A stretch of 64,000 nucleotides of DNA from SIG575 sp045542485 (GCA_045542485.1 JAZQLC010000028.1:1-64000); one strand, 5' to 3'; positions 25,424 to 35,031 are shown, counted from the first letter of the stretch. Numbers and translations are program-made. Notes: generated by a model from the letters alone, not told the origin.

Positions 25424-27568
25424 TGTGAAGTTTGTAATGTAGAAGTTTCAAGAACAAAAGTTACAGTAGACGCACTCGGTCACACAGAAGTAATTGACGA
25501 TGCAGTAGCACCTGATTGCACAAACACAGGTCTTACAGAAGGTAAGCACTGCTCAGTTTGCGGTGAAGTTCTCGTAGCACAGGAAGTAGTTCCTGCACTC
25601 GGACATAAAGAGGCTGAAGCAGTAGAAGAAAACAGAACAGAAGCAGACTGCGTAAACGCAGGTAAATATGATTCAGTAGTTTACTGTTCAGTTTGCGGTG
25701 AAGAGCTTTCAAGAACAGAAGTTATCATTCCTGCAAAGGGTCACACAGACGGCGAAGTTGTAATCGAAAACAACATTGATCCTGATTGTGATACAGAAGG
25801 CTCATACGACAATGTAGTTTATTGTACAGTATGTGGCGAAGAAATCAGCCGTGAAACAGTCACAGTTGACGCACTCGGTCACTCAATGGGCGATTGGGAA
25901 GTTACAACATATCCCACATTCGACGCAGCAGGTCTTAAGACAAAAACTTGTGCAAACTGTGACTATACAGAAACAGAAGAACTCAAACCCGTTAAGCTCA
26001 GAACAACACGTATTATCAGTTCTGAAATTGATGGCAACACAATCACAATCACAGGTTACACAAACGCAGATTCAATCGGTTTCTACAGAACAACAGCAGC
26101 AGGTGAAGATATCATATTTGATATGTACTATGATGAAGAAGACCTTGCAAACGAGCCTACACCCATTAAGTACGGCGATAATTCACCCAGATGGATTATA
26201 TATAATTCAAGATGGGCACAGTATGCTGTAGACGGCAAGTATACAGATAAGGTGACAATCGCAGGCGTAGAATATAACTTTGAAGTTATAATGAACAGCA
26301 GAGAACTTGAAGCGAACGACGTTGTTCTCACAGAAAAATATACAAATATTAATGTGGATAACGAAAACAAGGTAATTACTCTTATTCCTCCCAAGGGTAC
26401 AGAGTCAATCACAATGAAGCAGACTTCAAGACAGTACGATGAGTTTACTTACACAATTGATGCAGATAATTACGATAATGTAACTCTCAATGCTGTATCA
26501 GGTGCATACAGAGGCTCATACACAATTTCAGCAAACGGCGAGTTTGAAACTGAAATCACAGTAACTGTCAATAAGGGCAAGTATTGTCAGGAAGACTATA
26601 CTCTTAAAGTAATCTTCATTGACTTCGACCTTGTAAGTGAGCTTAAACCTCTCCGTGGTACAGTTTCACTGGAAACATACGAAGACGGCGGAGAATACAT
26701 CAAGGTTACAATGGCAGACGGCCAGACATCAACAGGTATCTATAAGACAGGTAAGGGCACAGCAATTACAGATGTTAAAGTAGAATTCGCTGATGGCAAA
26801 ATGACAGAAAAAGATAATCTCTATGTAGGTTATGTGACATCAAACAATGCTAATCCCACAGGTGAAGTAACAATTTCACTTTCAAACGGCAGTGTTCTCA
26901 CATACGATATCGTATTCGATATGGGAATCACAGAAACTGAGGTTGATCCTCTTAGTGAGCTCAGACTTATCCGTTCAACTGCAGCTTTTGATGCAGACGG
27001 AAATCTCAGAATCACAAGAAATTCAGGTCTCGCTGAGTCAGCCGGTGCAGGTCTGTACGCTACAACAACAGCAGGTGAAGCAGTAACATTCACAACTGCG
27101 CAGGGTACAGTTTACACAGGCAGAACAGATGCATTTATTGCATACCTTACACAGAACACATCAAATGTCAAGGGTAAGGTCAGCTACACATTGTCAGATG
27201 GCACAGCGGTTGAATACAACGCAGTAATCGACCTTGGTCTCGGCGATGAATATGTAGAGCCTGAAGAACCCGTATACAGTCTTGAAACAGACCTCAGAGC
27301 AATCCGCGGTACAGTAAGCGTAGCTGATAACACAGTTACAATTAAAGTAGCAGAAGGAAAGACAATGACAGGTGTCTATGCTGAAACAGTAAGCGGTGCA
27401 ACAGTTGAAATCGTTACAGAAAACGGTGTATTTGCTGAAAGAGATGACGCTTTCGTTGCTTACAAAGCTTACAACTCAGCAAATGTTGAAGGCACAATGA
27501 CAGTAACATTTGCTGACGGCACAACAGCAGAGTACACAGTAATCTTTGATCTTGGTTTTGATGCTTGA
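25424..27568 (+). pseudogene. C-terminal half of the large repeat protein, cut off by the amber codon
   Basis: This stretch continues the frame of the gene at 23123 with no stop until TGA 27566-27568. There is no ATG, GTG or TTG codon until 25886, and that ATG has no ribosome site or signal peptide, so it would not be made alone. It carries five more CxxC modules (CEVC, CSVC, CSVC, CTVC, CANC), a beta-rich linker, and three repeats of about 95 residues. Each repeat opens with L-x-x-x-R-x-x-R-G/S-T and ends with FDLG or FDMG-like strands. The TAG sits where sister modules have Tyr (VVYCSVC, VVYCTVC). It may be a nonsense mutation, sequencing error or suppressed codon. Confidence 0.8.
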
Positions 27569-27604
27569 TGCACTGAAATTCAATACAGATTCCTGAAAAG
27601 GAAA

Positions 27605-27643
27605 AGGGCAGATACTGAAAAGTATCTGCCCTATATTTTTTTG
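27605..27643. terminator. Bidirectional terminator
   Basis: A perfect 12-bp stem (27605-27616 and 27621-27632) with a GAAA tetraloop, followed by ATATTTTTTT. It separates the repeat protein from the convergent LRR gene. Confidence 0.93.
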
Positions 27644-27645
27644 TT

Positions 27646-29622
27646 TTACCATAAATCAGACCAGTCGGGACTATCGCCTGATGCGTAGTTTTTGTTACGA
27701 TAGTCAAGAAGAAGTGCTGTGCATTCCGTGTTGTTGTTTTCGGTTGAAAAATCCACTAAAAAGTTTATTTCGTCCGGAGGAAGTTTGCTGAAAAAATCAA
27801 GGCACAACGCAAGTTTCTTTCCGTCACCGAGCTCTGTTATCTTCAAAAGAATCGGCACTTTTCGGCTTTCTGCCTCTATGGTCAATATGTTATCGGCCTT
27901 TGATTTCAGTTCAGTAAACTGTGTGATTACTGCTGTAAGCAGCGTATCTTTGTGCTCGTTTCTGAGAAAATGTGAAACGATGGGCTCATATGAATCGCTT
28001 TCAAGAAAGTTGTCGGGTAATATGAAAGTCGTCAGTCGGGGAGCACCTTCAAAAGCACCGGAATCAATTTTTTTCAGCTTGTTATGAAAGCGTACAGAAA
28101 CAAGCTCTGAGCAGCTCATAAATGCTGTTGATTCTATGTGCGTCACATTATCGGGGATTTCTACTGAACGCAGTTCAAAACAATGGCTGAATAACCCGTA
28201 GGGGATGGTTGAGATGCCTTTTCCGATTTTCACTTCTCTGATATTGGTGCACCAGCTGAAAGCGCATTCGCCGATGCTTTTTACACTGTCGGGAATATGC
28301 AGCTGTGACAGAGAAGAGCAGTAATTTAAAGCCGTTGCGCCGATATATGTTACATTGTTTCCGATTCTGATGTTTTTCAGACTGCTGCAGCCTTCGAAAG
28401 CATCGTCCTCTATTGTCTCCACGCTGTCAGGTAGGTATACATCTGTCAGCTTTGTGCACCACGTAAATGCGTTCTGACCGATTCGTCTGATACTGTTTCC
28501 CAGACTGACAGAAGTAAGATTTTTGCAGGAATAGAACATATAATCATCAATATATTTCAGGCCGTTTCCCAATGTAGCTTTTTTCAGGCCTGTGCAGTTG
28601 TTGAAAGTGAAAGCACCTGCAGCTGTTACACTGTCGGGTATTGTAACAGATTCAAGTATATGGCAGTTATCAAAAGCATTGTCGCAGATTGTTACAACGC
28701 TGTCGGGAACAGTGAAATTTTCCGTTTTATTTCTTACGGGAACCTTGATAAGTTCAGTCTGGTCTTTGTTGTACAACACTCCGTTGATGCTACTGAAATA
28801 ACTACTGCTTTCAGGGGCGACTATTTCGGTAAGTGCAGTGCAACCGTCGAATACTTCTTCTCCCAGATAGGAGAGTTTTTCAGGCAGTGAAACTGATTTT
28901 AATTTCTCGCAATAGGAGAAAGCTCCGTCGTGAATGCTTGTTATACTGTGGGAACATACAAAGGATGAATCACGGCTTTTCGGCGGACAGAGAATAAGTT
29001 CTGTTTTCTTTTTGTTATATAAAATTCCGTCTGTGTCAGAGAAGTATCCGTTATCTTCTGCCACATAAACCGACTCCAGATTTTTGCACCTGCGGAAAGC
29101 CTTTTCACCGATTCCGTTTACGCCTTTGCCGATGAAAACTTTTGTGATTCTGCCACAACCTGCAAATGCTTTCTCACCGATATATTCAACACTGTCGGGG
29201 ACAGATATGGTTTTGATGCTTACGCAGTCACAGAATGCTTTTTTTCCGATTGATTCAACATTATTGCCTATTGTGACATCTTTGAGACTGTTGCATCCGA
29301 AAAAAGCCTCGTCGTCAATGCATATAACACTGTCGGGGATAGTCAGCATTCTCAGATGAGTACAATTTGAAAAAGCTCTTTCGCTGATTCTTTCGAGTCC
29401 TTCTGCAAAGGTGACAGTTGTAAGATTAGTGCAATCGGAAAAAGCGTTTTCAGCAATAAATCTGACACTTTTTCCAACAAACACAGAGAAAATCTTCCGG
29501 TCTCCCGAAAAAACAGATGTATTGATGACGCTGACATTTTCGGGAATGACGATATCCATATTATCTCCCGTGTAACTTATTAATACGCCGTCTTCAATTA
29601 TGAAATCATTATTTGTACTCAT
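27646..29622 (-). CDS. BspA-type leucine-rich repeat protein (LRR_5)
   Basis: This 658-residue protein is built of about 20 LRR_5 repeats of 22-24 residues with the pattern IG..AF..C..L..V.IPDSV. There is no signal peptide, sorting signal or membrane segment, so it looks cytoplasmic, unlike classic BspA surface proteins. Residues about 560-658 are a helical tail ending in DSPDWSDLW. Its ATG lies 2 bases after the TrmK stop, with GAAGGA inside the TrmK end, so the genes are coupled. It probably binds protein partners; function unknown. Confidence 0.85.
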   Translation of the reverse strand: MSTNNDFIIEDGVLISYTGDNMDIVIPENVSVINTSVFSGDRKIFSVFVGKSVRFIAENAFSDCTNLTTVTFAEGLERISERAFSNCTHLRMLTIPDSVICIDDEAFFGCNSLKDVTIGNNVESIGKKAFCDCVSIKTISVPDSVEYIGEKAFAGCGRITKVFIGKGVNGIGEKAFRRCKNLESVYVAEDNGYFSDTDGILYNKKKTELILCPPKSRDSSFVCSHSITSIHDGAFSYCEKLKSVSLPEKLSYLGEEVFDGCTALTEIVAPESSSYFSSINGVLYNKDQTELIKVPVRNKTENFTVPDSVVTICDNAFDNCHILESVTIPDSVTAAGAFTFNNCTGLKKATLGNGLKYIDDYMFYSCKNLTSVSLGNSIRRIGQNAFTWCTKLTDVYLPDSVETIEDDAFEGCSSLKNIRIGNNVTYIGATALNYCSSLSQLHIPDSVKSIGECAFSWCTNIREVKIGKGISTIPYGLFSHCFELRSVEIPDNVTHIESTAFMSCSELVSVRFHNKLKKIDSGAFEGAPRLTTFILPDNFLESDSYEPIVSHFLRNEHKDTLLTAVITQFTELKSKADNILTIEAESRKVPILLKITELGDGKKLALCLDFFSKLPPDEINFLVDFSTENNNTECTALLLDYRNKNYASGDSPDWSDLW

Positions 29623-29624
29623 TC

Positions 29625-30290
29625 TTATCCTTCTATAATTCTGTCAAGGTCTTCTGTATCAAAACCTGCGTTTTTCAATGCGTCTCTTTTCTTTATAAGA
29701 CTATTCATTCGTGATTGGTGATATTTTTCTGCGTCAGCGGATTTATCGTGCTGAATAAGTCCCTTATAGTAGAAAGCCTCGTTCTTGTCATTTGATTTGT
29801 TTCTGAATTCTGCAACTATAATAATATAATTATGCTTTCCGTCTGTACAGGCTTTTTCTTTCAGAATTTCAAAACCGTTTTCACAGAGATATTTTCGCAC
29901 ATCCTCTGCGTGAGACATGGGCTGAAGAATAAGTCTTTTGCTTTCGTCTTTAACCCAGGGTGCTGCAGTGAGAATTTCAGAAATGAGAATTCCTCCCATA
30001 CCTGCAATTATGATGTCGTCTGCCTCGTCGGGAGCAATTTCTTTAAGGCCGTCAGAAAGACGAAGCTCAATTTTTTCCCTGAGAACGGGGGAGGAAGATA
30101 CAACCTTTCTTGCGTTTTCCAGAGGACCTTCACCTATATCGGCAGCGATTGCGTAAGGAGAAATTCCGTTTTCGATGAGATAGGCAGGAAGATATGCGTG
30201 GTCGGTGCCGATGTCGGCAATTTTTTTGCCGTTTCTTACTTCTTCGGCAGCCATTTTAAGTCTTGAGTCAAGTCTGGTCAATTTTATCAC
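29625..30290 (-). CDS. trmK: tRNA (adenine22-N1)-methyltransferase TrmK
   Basis: I place the start at GTG 30290 (221 residues, MIKLTRLDSRL), which fits the family N-terminus and avoids overlap with the radical SAM gene; an upstream in-frame ATG at 30407 would overlap it by over 100 bases. The SAM motif is IADIGTDHAYLP, and IIAGMGGILISEIL is the NPPY-like region replaced by GMGG as in TrmK. The enzyme makes m1A22 in tRNA. It sits between the maturase and LRR genes in a compact operon. Confidence 0.9.
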   Translation of the reverse strand: MIKLTRLDSRLKMAAEEVRNGKKIADIGTDHAYLPAYLIENGISPYAIAADIGEGPLENARKVVSSSPVLREKIELRLSDGLKEIAPDEADDIIIAGMGGILISEILTAAPWVKDESKRLILQPMSHAEDVRKYLCENGFEILKEKACTDGKHNYIIIVAEFRNKSNDKNEAFYYKGLIQHDKSADAEKYHQSRMNSLIKKRDALKNAGFDTEDLDRIIEG

Positions 30291-30300
30291 TTCTTGTTTT

Positions 30301-31383
30301 TTAGTTTTTTCTGAACATTCTGAACAGAGGCAGACAAGCCTCGAAAAAGCCTTTGTAAGCCTCACAATAATTTCTGTCTTCACGGTTTCTCTTGCATCCT
30401 CCTGCACGGCAGAGAGGGTAATAAGGACATTTTTTACATTCCTCAGGTGTCACAAGACTTTCCTTGATGAATTCCATAGCCTTTTCGGATTTCACCATAG
30501 AGCCAAGGCTTTTTTCATTTATGTTTCCGAGATACCATTCGTCGGTACAGTAAAAATCGCAGGGATAAATGTTTCCGTTGCCCTCGCAGACAACCTGATG
30601 CGTACAGTGACCGCACATACCGCACTGCTCCGGTCTGTCGCCAAGATACATCCGTACATAGTTGTCGAACTGTCTGATGCTCACATAATCGTTTCTCACA
30701 AAATCTTTTACATATGAATTGAATGTGTGGATGAGGAAATGCTTGTAGTCCTCGTTTGTCATATACAGCTCAGATTGTTCGCTGCTTCCGAACGGTCTCA
30801 GACAAGGGATGAACTGAAGATATCTGAAACCCTTCTGTTTTAAATAAGAATAGATTTTGTCCGCTCTTTTTGCACTTGCACCTGTTACAACAGAGAGGAT
30901 GTTGAATTCTGTTTTTTTACTTTCAAGAATACGGGCAGCCGTCAGCGTCTGATAAAATCTGCTTTGTCCTGAAGCGTCAACACGGAATCTGTTGGCTTCC
31001 TTGTCGCCGTCAAGGCTGAGCCCTACAAGAAACTTGTTTTCAGTGAAAAACTCTGCCCATTCTTCGTCCACCAGCAGACCGTTTGTCTGGATTGAATAGA
31101 AAATCTCAGAATTTTGTTTATTATATCTGTTCACAAGAGAAACAAAGTTTTCGAAATATTTTTTACCTGCAATAAGCGGTTCGCCACCCTGAAAAGCAAA
31201 TGCAACACTGCATCCCTCTGCAAAGGAAAGTGCAGAGGAGACAAGCTTTTCAGCAGTTTCATGCGTCATAATTCCCAGATTCTGCTCTTTTCTGCCTTCC
31301 GCAACATCGTGGTAGAAACAGTATCTGCAGTTAAGGTTGCAGAGGCTTGAGGCAGGTTTTATCATTATTGAAAGAGGCGGCAT
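30301..31383 (-). CDS. Anaerobic sulfatase-maturating enzyme (radical SAM, SPASM)
   Basis: This 360-residue protein has CNLNCRYCFY near residue 15, binding the radical SAM 4Fe-4S cluster. The C-terminal SPASM Cys set is visible in CGMCGHC, CEGNGNIYPCDFYC and CKKCPYYPLCRAGGC. Such enzymes oxidise an active-site Cys or Ser of sulfatases to formylglycine without oxygen. Its start overlaps the stop of the sulfatase gene by one base, and that sulfatase has a Cys-type motif. The pairing makes the substrate almost certain. Cytoplasmic. Confidence 0.93.
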   Translation of the reverse strand: MPPLSIMIKPASSLCNLNCRYCFYHDVAEGRKEQNLGIMTHETAEKLVSSALSFAEGCSVAFAFQGGEPLIAGKKYFENFVSLVNRYNKQNSEIFYSIQTNGLLVDEEWAEFFTENKFLVGLSLDGDKEANRFRVDASGQSRFYQTLTAARILESKKTEFNILSVVTGASAKRADKIYSYLKQKGFRYLQFIPCLRPFGSSEQSELYMTNEDYKHFLIHTFNSYVKDFVRNDYVSIRQFDNYVRMYLGDRPEQCGMCGHCTHQVVCEGNGNIYPCDFYCTDEWYLGNINEKSLGSMVKSEKAMEFIKESLVTPEECKKCPYYPLCRAGGCKRNREDRNYCEAYKGFFEACLPLFRMFRKN

Positions 31384-33368
31384 TATTTTATACCTCTTCT
31401 GTTTTCTCTGAATGCGGTCATAATTTCGTCCATTCTCTCGTTCATTTCCTCTGCAACAGACGGGTAGACATTTGCTCTGTTATAGTTTTCACCTGAGTCG
31501 TCAGTGAGAATATGGAGCCAGTTTTTGCGGAATTTGTCAAAGAATGCAGAGTTGTCATTCTGAATATTCCGGAAATATTTGAACTGAACATATTCGTTGC
31601 TTGTCAGCACATCGTAGTCATAATCGGGATATTCTCCGAGAATGTCAGAGGTGGGGACAGCATACTGAATTGATTTGAGCTTCTCGCGTTTCATGTGGAG
31701 AATGGGGTTGTCAATTGTGTGGATCGGGGTCTGGCTTTGGAAAATGGGAAGCATTGATGTGCCGTCGATTTCACGGTCTGTGGGCATATATCCTGCTTTG
31801 CCGTTTCCCGTAATACCGCACATTTCAACAAGTGTGGGGAAGAGGTCAACAACAGTTGCGCTTTCATCAAAGCTTGAGCCTTTACTGAAGAGGTTGCCGT
31901 TATCCCAGCGGATAAGGAACGGTACCTTCTGTCCGCCTTCATAAGCCAGATATTTTCCGCCTCTGAGTTCATTTGTTGAGCCCTGAAGCGCAGGGCCGTT
32001 ATCGCTTGTGAAAATGATAATCGTGTCGTCAAGCTCACCTAATTCTTCGAGAGTGGAGAACAATTGACCGAGATAGTAGTCAAATTCTGTTACGCAGTCA
32101 GCGTAAGTACCCATACCTGTTGTGCCGTCAAACTCATCACCCACATAAATGGGAGCGTGAGGCCAGGGAGATGCGTAGTACGCAAAGAACGGCTCATCTG
32201 AGTTTGTCACAGTGTCGGTAATCCACTGAGTAATTTCTTCGTGAATGAATTTTGTTGCATCTTTCTGGTCTTTGAGCTCGTCTGTGCCGTGAACGATTTC
32301 CCACTGACCGTCAGTTTCTGTCACGTGATAGAACGGTGTCATATCATTTACGTGGTGACTGCCGTAGAAATAGTCAAAGCCTTGATTCGTGGGGAGATAT
32401 TCGCCATAGTCACCCAGGTGCCATTTGCCGAAAGCACCTGTGCTGTATCCTGCTGCCTTGAATGTTTCAGCGATTGTGATTTCGTCGCCGAGCATACCGT
32501 CAACATTTGCCCCCATTTCAATTGAGTTGAAAAGTCTTGTGGCAGCAAAGGGAGAAATTGTGTTTACTGTGGGATAAATAACATTATCCGCGTGACCTCT
32601 GTAAGGATATCTTCCCGTAAGAGCCGCGAAACGGGCAGGTGAGCATACAGAATAGCTTGAATAGAAGTTTGTAAGCTCTGCACCTTCTTCGCCGATTGAG
32701 TCAATGTTGGGTGTTTCATAAATTGCGCCGTTGAGTGAGATGTCGCCATAGCCTAAGTCGTCCATAAGGATGAACAGAACATTGGGCGAGTTTTCTTTTG
32801 TCTTATTCTTGTCCACGCCCTTGAGGTAATCGTCGTGACCCTGCCACATTCTTTTGGTGTTGGGTACTGAACGGAGATTCATTGTAAGAAGAAATACAAC
32901 AGAGAAAATTACAAGAAGAAAAGAAGAAATGCCCGAAAGAACTTTCTTGCTGTTTTTTGCAAAAAGGAAAAGAAGAACAGCAAGGAGGATAACCGGCAGA
33001 GCGAGAAGAAGGTTGCCGCCAAGTCTTGTGAAGAAGTTGCCGCTTCCCGTGAGAAGGGTATGTGCTTCTGAGGAGAACCCGGCAAGACCTGATGTGAAAG
33101 CGCCGAAACCTGCGTCAGCACCCCATACAGTGAAATATGTAATAATACCGAGAAGTGAAATGCCGTAGCCTGTCAGCATAGGTGCATAAACCTTCTTTTT
33201 GAAGATAACACCCAGCAGAATAATCAGTGCTGCAATCATCAGATATGCTGCATTGACTATGGCCGCAAGATTCAGCCTTAAAACGAGCAGTCCTACGGCG
33301 AGAACAAAGCCCGTGATGCCGATGAACATGGGGAACTTTTTCATACTTTTGTCGAGTTCGATTTTCAT
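31383..33368 (-). CDS. Membrane-anchored sulfatase, formylglycine type
   Basis: This 661-residue protein has five predicted membrane segments (about residues 12-33, 35-56, 63-83, 117-138, 145-163), then an extracytoplasmic sulfatase domain from about 195. LMDDLGYGD supplies metal ligands and VCSPARFAALTGR contains Cys242, the formylglycine precursor (C-x-P-x-R). GKWHLGDYGEYLP and FTSDNGP are further family marks. The five-helix-plus-alkaline-phosphatase-fold layout mimics LtaS, but the motif is that of true sulfatases. It likely desulfates host or dietary glycans at the cell surface. Overlaps: AlkD-like gene by 4 bases, maturase by 1. Confidence 0.93.
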   Translation of the reverse strand: MKIELDKSMKKFPMFIGITGFVLAVGLLVLRLNLAAIVNAAYLMIAALIILLGVIFKKKVYAPMLTGYGISLLGIITYFTVWGADAGFGAFTSGLAGFSSEAHTLLTGSGNFFTRLGGNLLLALPVILLAVLLFLFAKNSKKVLSGISSFLLVIFSVVFLLTMNLRSVPNTKRMWQGHDDYLKGVDKNKTKENSPNVLFILMDDLGYGDISLNGAIYETPNIDSIGEEGAELTNFYSSYSVCSPARFAALTGRYPYRGHADNVIYPTVNTISPFAATRLFNSIEMGANVDGMLGDEITIAETFKAAGYSTGAFGKWHLGDYGEYLPTNQGFDYFYGSHHVNDMTPFYHVTETDGQWEIVHGTDELKDQKDATKFIHEEITQWITDTVTNSDEPFFAYYASPWPHAPIYVGDEFDGTTGMGTYADCVTEFDYYLGQLFSTLEELGELDDTIIIFTSDNGPALQGSTNELRGGKYLAYEGGQKVPFLIRWDNGNLFSKGSSFDESATVVDLFPTLVEMCGITGNGKAGYMPTDREIDGTSMLPIFQSQTPIHTIDNPILHMKREKLKSIQYAVPTSDILGEYPDYDYDVLTSNEYVQFKYFRNIQNDNSAFFDKFRKNWLHILTDDSGENYNRANVYPSVAEEMNERMDEIMTAFRENRRGIK

Positions 33369-34042
33369 AACTTCATCTCCTTGAGGAATTTTTTGTCTTC
33401 ATCAGAAATTCTGTAACTTTCAACGCATTTCTGTATTGTTTTGTTGTGGGTCCATTTGTCAAGCCTTTTCTCTGTTAGAAAGGGGAGAGTGCGATTTCGC
33501 TGTTTCGCCATAGCCGTTGCGAAAAACCAGGCTCTCACCATATTGACATAGTATTCTTCGCTTTTTATTCTGCAGACGAGAGTCAGCACCTCTTGTGTGA
33601 AATTTTCTTCGAGAAAAAACTTCATAAGCATATTCACGCCGAAGCGTATTGTGTAGGTGTCGCCTGAATTCAGCCACACTTTGATTCTGCCGTAAAGAGT
33701 CGGAAGATTCTTTTTGAAAATTTTCGGACTTATGGTGTCACAGGTTGCCCAGTTGTCTATGTATGGTAGAAATTTTTCCGTAAGCTCAAGAGCTTTGTCA
33801 AAATCATTTATTGTTTCCAGGAGATAACCGTGAAGATTATTTTCTTCGAAATATCTGTGCGGCAGATCTGCAAGAAAATCTTCTGCCTCCCGCGTACCTT
33901 TCAGTTCCTTTGCAAGTTGTCTGATGCGGGGAATTCTTACACCGATCTGATTATCAGTGCTTACCGTGGGAATTAGTCCGGAATTGAATTTTTTGTATTC
34001 TTCGTCACAAAGTGACATAAGCTTTTTCTGAATATCAGTCAT
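33365..34042 (-). CDS. AlkD-like DNA alkylation repair HEAT-repeat protein
   Basis: This 225-residue helical protein matches the AlkD family: GVRIPRIRQLAKEL, FLPYIDNWATCDTISPK (conserved W-x-x-x-D near residue 117), and YVNMVRAWFFATAMAKQ. AlkD is a DNA glycosylase for bulky or cationic alkyl bases; many clostridial relatives are uncharacterised. It is the first gene of the sulfatase operon, overlapping by ATGA. GAGG lies upstream. Why a DNA-repair-like gene is fused by overlap to a sulfatase gene is not clear. Confidence 0.85.
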   Translation of the reverse strand: MTDIQKKLMSLCDEEYKKFNSGLIPTVSTDNQIGVRIPRIRQLAKELKGTREAEDFLADLPHRYFEENNLHGYLLETINDFDKALELTEKFLPYIDNWATCDTISPKIFKKNLPTLYGRIKVWLNSGDTYTIRFGVNMLMKFFLEENFTQEVLTLVCRIKSEEYYVNMVRAWFFATAMAKQRNRTLPFLTEKRLDKWTHNKTIQKCVESYRISDEDKKFLKEMKL

Positions 34043-34075
34043 TATTAAAAAACCTCAAAAAATTATAAAAAACAC

Positions 34076-34104
34076 TTGATATTTTACATACTCTCTGTTA
34101 TAAT
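34076..34104 (+). promoter_or_regulatory. Plus-strand sigma-A-like promoter facing the amidohydrolase 3' end
   Basis: TTGATA (34076-34081), a 17-base spacer and TATAAT (34099-34104). The flanking genes are both on the minus strand, so transcription from here would run antisense to the amidohydrolase. A 20-bp palindrome follows at 34121-34140. Confidence 0.55.
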
Positions 34105-34120
34105 ACCTTTAACGGTACAA

Positions 34121-34140
34121 CGCTTTAAAGGTTTAAAGCG
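34121..34140. repeat. Perfect 20-bp palindrome
   Basis: CGCTTTAAAG and its exact inverted copy CTTTAAAGCG-type arm (read CGCTTTAAAGGTTTAAAGCG, 9-bp arms around GG). It overlaps the amidohydrolase stop codon and could be an operator or terminator stem. Confidence 0.65.
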
Positions 34141-34946
34141 AACAAGTGCTCGGCGTTTTCGTGGAAAATCCTCTGACGGTTGCTTTCGGAGACAGGAAGA
34201 TTTCTCAGAGTTTTAACAAAACTTTCCTGGTCACCCCAGGGAGAATCACTTGCGAAGAGGATTTTGTCATAGCCGTGCTTTTCAAACATCTTTATGAGAA
34301 GATCGGGTTCGATTTTATTCAGTACATAGCTTGTGTCAAGGTAAATATCCTTACCGCAGAGTTTTTCAAAGCTTTCAGCTGCACCCTTGTGGCCGCCGAG
34401 ATGAGCAAGAATGATTCTGTTTTCTTTTTTTGCACCGACCTTTTCAAGCATATCAAGAGCTTTTTCGGGTGTGCAGTGAATATTGTCGGGAGAGAGAACA
34501 TCATATCCTGCGTGTATAAGTGTAATAAGACCGATTTTTTCAGCGTGACGGATAATTCTTACATATTTTTCGTCATTGATATAAGTTCCCTGATAATCGG
34601 GATGAAGCTTGATTCCTTTAAGACCGAGGCTTCTGATGTAATCAAGCTTTTCTTCCGGGTCTTCGTTATCGGGATGGATTCCGCCGAAAGCGATGATTCC
34701 GTCCTTGCCGTCTGTTTCGGCAGAAAAACGGTTGATGCTTTCAAACTGTTTCGGATTTGTCACAACGGGCAGAATAACGCTTTTGTCCACACCTGCTTTT
34801 TTCATTGATTCTTTAAGAGAAAGCAGTGTCCCGCCAGTGTATGCGGCACATTCTTCACCTGCATCGCAGAGATAGCTTTTAAGCTTCTCAACGGTAGCCT
34901 TTGCTATTTTGTCAGGGAAGATATGGGTGTGAAAATCTATAATCAT
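34125..34946 (-). CDS. Amidohydrolase (Amidohydro_2 family)
   Basis: I chose ATG 34946 (273 residues, MIIDFHTHIFP) because AAAGGA lies 8 bases ahead; an ATG three codons earlier overlaps that site. HTH supplies metal ligands, KLHPDYQG and TLIHAGYD contribute further sites, ILAHLGGH carries a conserved His and FASDSPWGD the catalytic Asp. The family includes decarboxylases and lactone or amide hydrolases of aromatic compounds. It is divergent from the symporter/aryl-CoA module, so an aromatic substrate is possible but unproven. Confidence 0.85.
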   Translation of the reverse strand: MIIDFHTHIFPDKIAKATVEKLKSYLCDAGEECAAYTGGTLLSLKESMKKAGVDKSVILPVVTNPKQFESINRFSAETDGKDGIIAFGGIHPDNEDPEEKLDYIRSLGLKGIKLHPDYQGTYINDEKYVRIIRHAEKIGLITLIHAGYDVLSPDNIHCTPEKALDMLEKVGAKKENRIILAHLGGHKGAAESFEKLCGKDIYLDTSYVLNKIEPDLLIKMFEKHGYDKILFASDSPWGDQESFVKTLRNLPVSESNRQRIFHENAEHLFALNL

Positions 34947-35031
34947 ATACAGCATCCTTTGTATGGTATTTACAATGTATAATTTTACATTGTTTTACAT
35001 AATAAGTCAACAAAAATTGGAGATGAACAAA

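Noticed and set aside
25833..26231. Plus-strand frame of 132 codons
   Set aside because: Out-of-frame shadow of the repeat protein's C-terminal half, Gln/Ser-rich.
34146..34808. Plus-strand frame of 220 codons downstream of the plus-strand promoter
   Set aside because: It is antisense to the amidohydrolase, whose motifs are intact; no ribosome site and no recognisable domain. The promoter itself is kept as a finding.
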